A stretch of DNA of 44,123 nucleotides from Miltoncostaea sp036826475. Lineage in GTDB: Bacteria > Actinomycetota > Thermoleophilia > Miltoncostaeales > Miltoncostaeaceae. The stretch covers positions 1 to 44,123 of the forward strand of contig DAISWG010000029.1 in the NCBI GenBank assembly GCA_036826475.1, in the 5' to 3' direction. A program made the translations under genes and the position numbers. Position 1 is the first letter of the stretch. The number at the start of each line of letters is the position of its first letter. This document shows, in pieces, positions 24,223 to 31,340 of this stretch. The notes under the pieces were generated by a model. It was not told the DNA's origin, did not search any database, and worked only from the letters and a program-made list of their open reading frames with translations.

Positions 24223-25346
24223 GGCGCCCACCCCGCCGGCGGGCCGTACGCGGCCGCCGCGGCGGCGAACCGGTCGTAGGACGGCTTGCGCGATCCGTCG
24301 AGCCGCAGGAGGCCGGCGGTCCAGCGCGGGTTGTCCTGGAAGTTGAACCAGGTGACCACCCCCACCCGGGACTGGGCCGCGGCGGCGGTCATGGTCTCAT
24401 CGACCCACGCCGCCTGCTGGGCCTCGCTCACGAAGTACTGGTGGAAGCGGTTGTAGGACGTGTGGTACCCCGTCTCGGTGACGTGGATCGGTGCCCCCGC
24501 GCGGAGCCTATCCACCTGCTGCGCGACGCGGGGCAGGGTACTCCAGGAGGGGACGAAGAACGCCTGGAGCGGGCCTCCGATGGGGTAGATGTGCATGCTC
24601 CACGCGTCGATCGGCGGGCCCTCGTCGGCGATCAGGCGGGCCCAGTCGAGGCTGCCGACGGCGGCGCGGCCGTCCTTCGGGCACGCCGTGGGGCTGCGCC
24701 CCGCGGGCCCGGCGACGCCGCCGATCACCTGGGCGGTCGCGTTGGCCGCGTGGATCTCGCGGTAGCTCGCGGCGAGCAGCGCCGCGTACGCGCCGGGCGA
24801 CACCAGGCGGGCCCGCCCGCCCGCCCCGCGGCGGCATTGCGGCATCCAGAATCCGGGCAGGTTCGGCTCGTTCCACACCTCGATGCGGCTGATGCGGGGC
24901 AGCACGCCGCCGAGGGGGTCGGGGAACGACCCCGAGTAGCGGCGGGCGATCGCGCCGGCGAAGCGCGCGCCGTCGGCGGCGCGGGGCGCCGACTCGGGCC
25001 GCCCGCTCCGCGAGGCCCACGGCGGGGTCCGGTAGAAGTCGAGGATCGCCGTGATGCCGCGGGCCTGGAGGCCCCGGGCGATCTCGTCGTAGCGGCTCCA
25101 GTCGTACGCCGGGTCGGCGGGGTTCCTGGCGTCGGCGGGGCGCCGCGGCGCCACCTCGCTCCACAGCACGTCGACGCGCGTCACCTTCACGCCCGTCGCG
25201 GCCAGGGCGTCGAGGCGCTCGGCCAGCGCGGCGCCGCGGACGTTCACCAGGTTGTCGTCCTGCACCGAGGCGATCGGGGCGGCGGACGCGGCCCCGGACG
25301 CGAGGAGGCCCGCGAGGAGCGCGACGACGAGCGCGAGGCGCCTCAC
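24219..25346 (-). CDS. Secreted clan GH-A glycoside hydrolase, PslG/GH39-like
   Basis: The 375-residue protein starts with a Sec signal peptide (about 1-23, ending ASAAP). It then forms a TIM-barrel-type glycosidase. Residue VDVLWSEV begins an early strand. The acid/base Glu is E160 in IEVWNEPNLPG and the nucleophile E291 lies in IHVTETGYHT, both with the expected clan GH-A surroundings; GVVTWFNFQDNPRW follows near the last strand. Distance and motifs resemble the GH39 enzyme PslG, which is encoded in the Psl exopolysaccharide locus and trims polymer. Its place in this locus, 4-base coupled to the neighbours on both sides, supports a role in polymer editing or release. Confidence 0.82.
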   Translation of the reverse strand: MRRLALVVALLAGLLASGAASAAPIASVQDDNLVNVRGAALAERLDALAATGVKVTRVDVLWSEVAPRRPADARNPADPAYDWSRYDEIARGLQARGITAILDFYRTPPWASRSGRPESAPRAADGARFAGAIARRYSGSFPDPLGGVLPRISRIEVWNEPNLPGFWMPQCRRGAGGRARLVSPGAYAALLAASYREIHAANATAQVIGGVAGPAGRSPTACPKDGRAAVGSLDWARLIADEGPPIDAWSMHIYPIGGPLQAFFVPSWSTLPRVAQQVDRLRAGAPIHVTETGYHTSYNRFHQYFVSEAQQAAWVDETMTAAAAQSRVGVVTWFNFQDNPRWTAGLLRLDGSRKPSYDRFAAAAAAYGPPAGWAP

Positions 25347-26398
25347 CGGATCGCCGCCAGCCGCAGCACCGCCACCCGCGCGCCGCGCCGCGTTCCGCGC
25401 TCGGCCCACGCCAGCCGCCGCCCGTCGATCGCGACGGCGTCCACCTGGCGCCGGGCGGTGGTCACGCGGCGGAGGGCGCCGCGCCGGGCGGCGTAGACGG
25501 TCCGGCCGTCGGCGAGCGCCACCGATCCGCCGCCCACCGCGACCCGGGGGACGCGTCCGCCCGCCCACACCCGCTGGGCGCCCCCCGCATCGACGCGCAC
25601 GACCGCCACCCGCGACCCGGTCCGGACCGCGACGGCGGTGAGTCCCGCCGCCGCCCAGACGCCCACCGCCGGCCCGGGCAGGGGCACGGCGCGGGGGGTC
25701 GTGCCGGCGATGCGGTCGTCCTGGATCAGCAGCGTCGTGGGCGCGGCCGGGTCGACCCACGAGCGCCGGTCGGGCGCGAGGGCCACCAGCCCCCGGCGGG
25801 GGGGCCCGGAGGCGCCGACGGGGGCGTCCGAGCCCTGGCGGCGCAGCACCTGCGTGCCGTCGGGCCGCAGCTGCACCCAGCGGACCGCGGTGCCGTCCCA
25901 TGCGGCCGCGACGGCCGGCAGGGCGTCGGGGCGGCCGTCGCTGTCGATCTCGATCTCGTCGCCGTCGCTCGTGCAGCAGGCAACCACCGGCGGCGCGAAG
26001 CGCGACGACCACGGCGCGGCGACCAGTCCCGCCGCCGGCATCGGCGCCAGGGCGCCCGGCGTCATCGCGGCGATGCTCGTCCGGATGGAGATGAGCGTCT
26101 CGGGGGTGGTCGCGAAGCGGCGGCCCGCGCGGTCGAGGGGAGCCCGGAACGCCTCGGCCCGGTAGTACGTGAAGGCGACGGCACCCGGCGGAGACCCGGG
26201 GATGCGCCGCGGGTCCACCCGCACCGGCGCCGCCTCGGTCCACACCAGCGCGCGGTCGCTGAACGCCATCGCGCGCGGCCACCACCCCTCGACGGTGACG
26301 GTGCGGGACGCGCCGAGGGCGGCGGGCGCGGCCACGAGCGCGAGGGCGGCGGCGCCCGTGGCGGCGACGCCCATGGCGGCGGCACGGCGGGCGCTCAC
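25343..26398 (-). CDS. Secreted protein of unknown function, beta-rich
   Basis: The 351-residue product has a basic, Ala-rich signal peptide (about 1-30). The mature part is mainly short beta strands with repeated RVAVVRVDAGG- and VALADGRTVYAARRG-like units, suggesting a propeller or beta-sandwich. Visible landmarks are a CC pair in VVACCTSDGDEIEID (possible disulfide) and an Asp-rich stretch IEIDSDGRPDALP that could bind calcium. I do not recognise a family and infer no activity. The GTG at 26398 overlaps the LLM oxidoreductase stop by 4 bases, and its own stop overlaps the glycosidase start, so it is expressed with the locus and acts outside the cell. Confidence 0.65.
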   Translation of the reverse strand: MSARRAAAMGVAATGAAALALVAAPAALGASRTVTVEGWWPRAMAFSDRALVWTEAAPVRVDPRRIPGSPPGAVAFTYYRAEAFRAPLDRAGRRFATTPETLISIRTSIAAMTPGALAPMPAAGLVAAPWSSRFAPPVVACCTSDGDEIEIDSDGRPDALPAVAAAWDGTAVRWVQLRPDGTQVLRRQGSDAPVGASGPPRRGLVALAPDRRSWVDPAAPTTLLIQDDRIAGTTPRAVPLPGPAVGVWAAAGLTAVAVRTGSRVAVVRVDAGGAQRVWAGGRVPRVAVGGGSVALADGRTVYAARRGALRRVTTARRQVDAVAIDGRRLAWAERGTRRGARVAVLRLAAIR

Positions 26399-27543
26399 GC
26401 GGGCGACGCGCCCCCGGTCCGCAGGGCCACCACCGCATCGGCCAGCAGCGCCTCGCTCGCGGCGGCCAGGGCGGGCTGCGCGAGCGGCGTCATGTTGGTG
26501 AGCTGCACGTGGTCGGCGCCGGCCTCCACGAACGCGGCGAGCTGGGCGGCCACGTCGTCGGGGGTGCCGTGGATCACGGTCTCGCGCAGCACCTCCCGCG
26601 GCACCGCCGCCGCGAGCGCGAGGGCCGCCTCGCGGTTGTAGCGGGTCGGCAGGAAGGTGGTCAGCCCGAACTCGCCGGCCCCGAGCGGATGCTCCACGCC
26701 GTGGGCCTCGTAGGCCTCGGAGGGCCGCGTCAGCGCGATGAAGCGCATCAGCAGCGAGCCGTCGATGGCCTCGAGGGCCGCCTCCCGCGTCTCGGCGATC
26801 ACCACCCGCGCGTAGAGCCCGGCCACCACGGCGTCCTCGGGACGACCGGCGGCGACGGTCGCGGCGCGCACGGCGGCGAGCATGCCGGCGTACGCGGCGG
26901 GGTCGGTCGCGAACGGCAGCCACCCGTCGGCCCGGCGCCCCACCAGCTCCAGGCCGCGCGGCCGGTGGGCGGCCACCCACACCGGCGGCGGCGCGTCCCC
27001 GAACGGCCCCAGCCCGAGCGACGCGCCCTCCAGGCGGAAGTGGTCGCCGGCGAAGTCGATCTCCCCGGTGCCGGCCATCAGCAGGCGCAGGATGTGCATG
27101 CCCTCGTCCAGCCGCGACAGCGGCCGGTCGTTGCGGAGGCCGAACGGCGTGAGGTTGAGCGACTCGCCCGTCCCCACGCCCAGCACGAACCGCCCGCCCG
27201 TGACGTGGTCGAGGGTCAGGGCCGTCTGCGCGAGCGACGCCGGGTGGCGGCGCACCATGTCCGTCACCCCGATGCCGAGGCGCACCTCGCGGGTCGCGCC
27301 CGCGGCCGCGGCGACCACCGGCACCGGGTCGAACCACACGTGCGGGCTCGCCTGGCCGGCCGCGGCCTGCGGCACCAACTCCGGCGTCCAGATGGACAGG
27401 GGGAACCAGTGGAGGAAGTGATCGGCCCACCAGACGGCGTCGAAGCCCTGGCGCTCCCGCCGCTGCGCGGCCGCCACGGCGGTGTCGGCGGGCGGGCGCA
27501 CCGCGCCCATGGCCGACAGCTCGAGGGGCCTCCGCTGCGCCAT
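26395..27543 (-). CDS. LLM-class flavin/F420-dependent oxidoreductase
   Basis: The 382-residue protein matches the luciferase-like monooxygenase barrel: FDAVWWADHFLHWFP near the N-terminus, PVPVVAAAAGATREVRLGIGVTD, and TGGRFVLGVGTGESLNLTPFG, the phosphate-binding region. ALTRPSEAYEAHG and the C-terminal DHVQLTNMTPL follow. It resembles F420-dependent phthiodiolone ketoreductase-type members more than bacterial luciferase, but the cofactor is inferred. ATG at 27543 is chosen over a TTG nine bases upstream. TAGGTT (27556-27551) lies 7 bases before the ATG, suggesting a leaderless transcript that could be the promoter of the downstream locus. A direct role in polysaccharide synthesis is not evident. 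Confidence 0.85.
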   Translation of the reverse strand: MAQRRPLELSAMGAVRPPADTAVAAAQRRERQGFDAVWWADHFLHWFPLSIWTPELVPQAAAGQASPHVWFDPVPVVAAAAGATREVRLGIGVTDMVRRHPASLAQTALTLDHVTGGRFVLGVGTGESLNLTPFGLRNDRPLSRLDEGMHILRLLMAGTGEIDFAGDHFRLEGASLGLGPFGDAPPPVWVAAHRPRGLELVGRRADGWLPFATDPAAYAGMLAAVRAATVAAGRPEDAVVAGLYARVVIAETREAALEAIDGSLLMRFIALTRPSEAYEAHGVEHPLGAGEFGLTTFLPTRYNREAALALAAAVPREVLRETVIHGTPDDVAAQLAAFVEAGADHVQLTNMTPLAQPALAAASEALLADAVVALRTGGASPA

Positions 27544-27550
27544 GGCGGCC

Positions 27551-27556
27551 AACCTA
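27551..27556 (-). promoter_or_regulatory. Candidate -10 element (leaderless) for the LLM gene and the polysaccharide run
   Basis: TAGGTT on the minus strand ends 7 bases before the ATG at 27543. A weak -35, TTCGCG (27579-27574), lies 17 bases upstream. The element falls in the only short gap between the unresolved ORF and the long coupled run. Confidence 0.35.
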
Positions 27557-27561
27557 CCGCC

Positions 27562-28085
27562 TCAGCCCAGTGTCGCGAACCTCCGCAGTCCCGCCGCCAG
27601 CCGCAGGTCACGGTGATCGGCCGAGCGACTGGTGAGCACGGCCGGAACGCGGGTGCCGGACCGCGCCGCCGCACGGGCGACCGACCGCCGCAGCTTCGGC
27701 CGCCGGGCGACGGCGTCCCCGAGCGACGGCGCCACCAGCCCGGCGTCGCGCAGGCCCTGGGCGACGCCCACCAGGTCGCCGGCCTCCCCCGCCGCCCGCA
27801 CCCGCGCCGCCGCCACGCCGAGCACCCGGGCCAGCGCCACGGCGTCGGCCTCGTTGGCGGCCTGGGCCGCGAGCGCCGCGCGCAGCGCCGCGACGCGGTC
27901 CCCCCGCCCGCGCACGTGGAGCGCGCGCAACGCGGTCCGCCGCGGCGCCGGGAGGGCGGCCGCCGCCGCGCCGCCCGGGCTCAGCGTGGCCTCGCCGGCC
28001 GCCATCGCCGCCGCGGCCAGGTCGCCGAGGCGCGCCTCCACCGTGGTGCGCCCGGCCGGCCGGATCGCGAGCAGGCGGGAGAGGC
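27562..28085 (-). CDS. Unresolved Ala/Arg-rich ORF (N-terminus lost in low-complexity/N region)
   Basis: The frame from about 28085 to the TGA at 27562 gives about 174 residues. It runs through LSRLLAIRPAGRTTVEARL, several amphipathic helices rich in Ala and Arg (VAALRAALAAQAANEADAVALARVLG) and ends AGLRRFATLG. I recognise no family. It joins, in one of three frames, a stretch of poly-C/poly-G and ten Ns that separates it from the subtilase. It could be the C-terminal domain of the subtilase behind a Pro-rich linker, or an independent gene whose start is missing. The frame upstream of 28085 cannot be trusted because homopolymer lengths are doubtful. Confidence 0.4.
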
Positions 28086-28190
28086 CCCCCCCCCCCCCCC
28101 CGGCCCCCCCGGCGCCCGCGGCGGGGGCCGGGGGGGGGGGGGGGGGGGGGGGGGGGCGGGGGGGGGGGGGGGGGGGGGGGNNNNNNNNNN
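28085..28190. repeat. Homopolymer poly-C/poly-G tract plus 10 Ns, probable assembly artefact
   Basis: The plus strand reads a run of about 17 C, then GG, C7, a short mixed stretch, and a long G run broken once by C, ending at ten Ns (28181-28190). Such runs are typical of poly-G read tails at a contig end. On the minus strand the C's would encode only Pro with a single codon, unlike the codon mix of real Pro-rich linkers here. A true GC-rich Pro/Gly linker expanded by error is the other option. Confidence 0.8.
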
Positions 28191-30308
28191 CTCGTCGGGC
28201 CTCTTGCGGTGCGCCGCCCGCCGGGCCGGGACGGTGAACGTGGCCGTGCGGGTGCCCTGCGCCGCCGTTGTGGCCGCGTCCTGCGGCGCCAGGGTCACCC
28301 GGTAGACGCCCGGCGCCAGCCGGCCGAGCCCTAGCGTGACGGTCCCGGTCCGGGCCGTCGCGATCCGCCGCACGAGCGTCGCGCGCCGGAACACCAGCCC
28401 GGTGGCGCCGGTGGCCTGACCCGCGAGGGCGGCGGTGACCGTCACCGTGCCGGCGCGGGAGCGGCGGACCGACAGGCGCGTCACCCGCCCGGGGTCGGCC
28501 GGGGCCTCCGCCGCCCGGGCCTCCGGCGCCGCCCCGATGGCCTCGAGTGCCCGACGGGCGCTCGCGCGCCCGCCGGTGGCCACCCGCCCCGACAGCGACG
28601 GCAGGGGGTCGACCCCGGCCAGGATCGCGGCGCGCAGGCCGGCGACGTCCAGGGAGGGCCGCTGCGCGAGCAGCAGCGCCGCGATCCCTGAGACCACCGG
28701 CGCCGCGAAGGAGGTGCCGCTCGCGTAGATCAGATCGCGGCCGTCGGGGGCGCCGCCGATGCAGTGCAGGGCCAGGTCGTCGACGGCGAAGCCGTCTCCC
28801 GTGACCGACCCGTTCGAGCTCATCCGCAGGCGAAACAGGACCGACGGGCGCCCCTGCGCGGGCGTGAGGTCGCCGTCGCCCGAGATGAAGCCGTCGGTGT
28901 CGCCGGTCAGCGTGTCCTGCTGGGTCCACGAGGAGCCGCCGTTGGCGGACGTCTCGAAGTACAGCCCGTCGGGGCTGACCGTCTGGCTGCGGTACTGGAT
29001 GTCGATGCGGCATCCGACGCGGTCCGAGAGGTCGACGGGGGCGGCCCACTGGATCCAGTGGCTCACGTCGTCGCCGTAGGGGCCGCCCGGCGAGTCGGCG
29101 ATGCTCCAGGCGCCGCTCGCGGCCCGCTCGGTGGTGCGCTGCCAGGTCCCGCCGGTCCCGCCGGTCGTCCACCGCCCCGCCAGCGGCGTCTCGAAGTCGT
29201 CGGCGGCGAGCTCGGCCCACGGCGGCGCGGTGGTCAGCATGCCGACGCCGGGCGCGGCGAGGTCGACCGTCCGGGCGCCGTGGTTGGAGAAGCCGGCGAG
29301 GCCGTCGCGCTCGTCGGTCGCCGCGACGCAGATCACGTTCGGCAGGTCGAACGCGCAGGGGTAGTTGGGGGTCCCGGCGTCCAGGTCGCGGCCGTCGTTG
29401 CCGGCCGACGTCACGAACAGCACGCCGGGCGCCGCGGCGATCGCGGCCTGCTCGGCGCTCGAGGGGGTGGGGCCGCCGAAGCTGGCGTTGACCACCCGCG
29501 CCCCCATCCGCTGGGCGTAGCCGAAGGCGGCGACCACGTCGGAGATGGTTGCCGACCCGCTCGGCGAGTTGACCCGCAAGGGCATGATCCGGGTGAGGGG
29601 GGCCACCCCCGCGATCCCGTATCCGTCGTCGGCGCGCGCCCCGATGATCCCGGAGACGGCGGTGCCGTGCGGGAAGAGCCCGAGGTCGCGCGGGTCGTTG
29701 TCCCCGTCGCGCCAGTCCCAGCCGCGCCAGTCGTCGATCAGGCCGTTGCCGTCGTCGTCCGCGCCGTTCGACTCGCGGCCGCCGCCGGTCTCGCCCGGGT
29801 TGGTCCAGACCGCGGACGCGAGGTCCGGGTTGTCGTACGCGATGCCCCCGTCGACCACGGCGACGGTCACCGCGGGGCTGCCGCGGGTGATCGCCCACGC
29901 CTCGGGGACGTCGGCGTCGGCGTCCGGGAGGCCGACGACGCGGCCGCCGTTGACCTGGCCGGCGTTGTGCAACCAGTACTCCTCGCCGGCGAAGGGGTCG
30001 CCGGGGACGGCGGTGGACGACACGATGCGGTTCGGCTCCGCCCACCGCACCCCCGGCGTGGCGCGCAGGCGGGCGACCGCCTCGGGGACGGTCTCGGCGC
30101 GGCCCGTCGGCACCAGGCGGATCCCGGCGGCCGGGGTCCCCACCTGCTGGCCGCCGACGCCGGCGCCGGGCGCGGCCCCCACCAGGACCTCGCCGGGCAC
30201 CCACGCCGGTGACGCCCCGGCCGCCGCGGGCGGGTGGGCCGCGGCGGCGGTGGCCGCGAGGGCGGCGAGTGCCGCCAGGGCGACGCGGATGCCGGGTCGG
30301 GTGACCAC
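28191..30308 (-). CDS. Secreted subtilisin-like serine protease (S8) with inserted beta-sandwich domain (3' end lost)
   Basis: At least 705 residues are visible before the gap. A signal peptide (about 1-25) and an inhibitor-like propeptide (to about 100) precede the S8 catalytic domain: Asp153 in VAVVDGG, His214 in FPHGTAVSG, Asn-type oxyanion region SAGNDGRD (around 301) and Ser533 in ASGTSFAAP. Between residues about 365 and 520 a beta-sandwich of the MAM/immune-inhibitor A kind is inserted (DDFETPLAGRW, SANGGSSWTQQDTL, GFAVDDLALHC). An Ig-like beta domain (about 605-690) follows, then a basic end. I chose GTG at 30308 rather than the TTG at 30344, because that TTG is part of a promoter -35 element. 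Confidence 0.88.
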
Positions 30309-30314
30309 CGCCGG

Positions 30315-30344
30315 ACGGTATGAGCAGGTTCTGACGACTGTCAA
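30315..30344 (-). promoter_or_regulatory. Strong sigma-70-like promoter of a leaderless subtilase transcript
   Basis: On the minus strand a perfect TTGACA (30344-30339) is followed after 18 bases by TACCGT (30320-30315). Six bases later comes the GTG at 30308, where transcription would be expected to begin. The message would therefore have no 5' leader or ribosome binding site, a common actinobacterial arrangement. Confidence 0.65.
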
Positions 30345-30372
30345 ACGCCGCCGCCACCCCGTGACGGCGCTG

Positions 30373-30876
30373 TCAGGGCGCGGGGTGGTCCCCGCCGCGG
30401 AGCTGCGCGGCGGCGTGCGTGGCGATGGGGGCCACCACCGCCCACCCGTCGCGGGCGCCGCCGGTCGACCCCGGCAGGTTCACCACCAGCGTGCGCCCCC
30501 GGACGCCCGCGACCCCCCGCGACAGCATCCCGTGGGGCGTCACGCGGAGCGAATCGGCGCGCAGCGCCTCGGGGATGCCGGGCACCAGGCGTTCGCAGAC
30601 GGCGACCGTGGCCTCCGGGGTGCGGTCGCGCGGTCCGAGCCCCGTCCCCCCCGTGGTCACGACCACGTCGGGCGCGTCGGGCGCGTCGCACATCGCGGCG
30701 AGGAGCGCCGAGAGCGCCTCCGGCTCGTCGGGGACCACCTCGCGGCGCACCACTGCGGCGCCGTCCGCCTCCGCCGCCTCGGCCAGGGCCGGGCCGGAGC
30801 GGTCGTCCCGCTCGCCGCGGAACGCGCGGTCGGAGACCGTCACCACCGCGACCCGCAGCGCGGGCCCGTCGCTCAC
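30373..30876 (-). CDS. mogA: Molybdopterin adenylyltransferase-like protein (MogA/MoaB family)
   Basis: The 167-residue protein has the MoCF_biosynth fold: VAVVTVSDRAFRGERDDRSGP near the start, VVVTTGGTGLGPRDRTPEAT (GGTG motif and its Thr-Pro-Glu) and VNLPGSTGGARDGW near the end. It would adenylate molybdopterin or play the related MoaB role in molybdenum cofactor synthesis. The GTG at 30876 overlaps the moaC stop by 4 bases, and moaC in turn overlaps otsA. No other moa/moe gene is in the window, so the rest of the pathway is elsewhere. MogA and MoaB cannot be separated on this evidence. Confidence 0.88.
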   Translation of the reverse strand: MSDGPALRVAVVTVSDRAFRGERDDRSGPALAEAAEADGAAVVRREVVPDEPEALSALLAAMCDAPDAPDVVVTTGGTGLGPRDRTPEATVAVCERLVPGIPEALRADSLRVTPHGMLSRGVAGVRGRTLVVNLPGSTGGARDGWAVVAPIATHAAAQLRGGDHPAP

Positions 30877-31340
30877 GGCTCGGCCTTCGTCTTCTCCAGC
30901 AGCCGGACCCGCTCGATGACGATGCCCGCGTCGATCCCCTTCACCAGGTCGTACACGTTCAGCGCCGCGACGCTCGCCGCGGTGAGGGCCTCCATCTCCA
31001 CGCCGGTGCGGGCGGTCGTCTCGACCGACGCGGTGATCGTCACGGCGCCCGCCTCGGCGTCGACGGTCACATCGACGCCCGCCCGGTCGATCGGCAGCGG
31101 ATGGCACAGGGCCACCAGCTCGGGGGTCCGCTTGGCGGCCATGATCCCCGCCACCCGAGCCACGGCGGCGGCGTCGCCCTTCGGCAGCGTCCCGTCGCTC
31201 ATCGCGCGGGCGCTCTCGGGGCGCATCCGCACGACGGCCTCCGCCACCGCCCGGCGCAGGACGGGCGGCTTGTGGCCCACGCCGACCATCCGCGCCTCGC
31301 CGCGGGCGTCGAGGTGGGTGAGCCGCGGGGCCTCGCTCAC
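30873..31340 (-). CDS. moaC: Cyclic pyranopterin monophosphate synthase MoaC
   Basis: The 155-residue protein matches MoaC end to end: THLDARGEARMVGVG at the start, GTLPKGDA, AGIMAAKRTPELVALCHPLPI with the conserved His of CHPLPI, VEMEALTAASVAALNVYDLVKGIDAGI with the conserved Glu and the Lys/Asp of YDLVKGID, and a C-terminal LLEKT. It converts the 3',8-cyclo-GTP product of MoaA into cPMP. MoaA is not in the window. It is 4-base coupled to otsA upstream and to mogA downstream. Confidence 0.95.
   Translation of the reverse strand: MSEAPRLTHLDARGEARMVGVGHKPPVLRRAVAEAVVRMRPESARAMSDGTLPKGDAAAVARVAGIMAAKRTPELVALCHPLPIDRAGVDVTVDAEAGAVTITASVETTARTGVEMEALTAASVAALNVYDLVKGIDAGIVIERVRLLEKTKAEP

Noticed and set aside
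28085..28180. Possible G-quadruplex or regulatory homopolymer
   Set aside because: Single-base runs ending at Ns are better explained as sequencing or assembly error at a contig end.
30339..30344. TTG start codon for the subtilase
   Set aside because: The hexamer is a perfect -35 element with a -10 at the right distance. The GTG at 30308 starts directly at the signal peptide.
27562..30357. A 931-residue frame across the subtilase and the poly-G region
   Set aside because: Upstream of the gap it is an Arg/Gly/Pro-rich shadow of the subtilase. The true catalytic motifs are in another frame.
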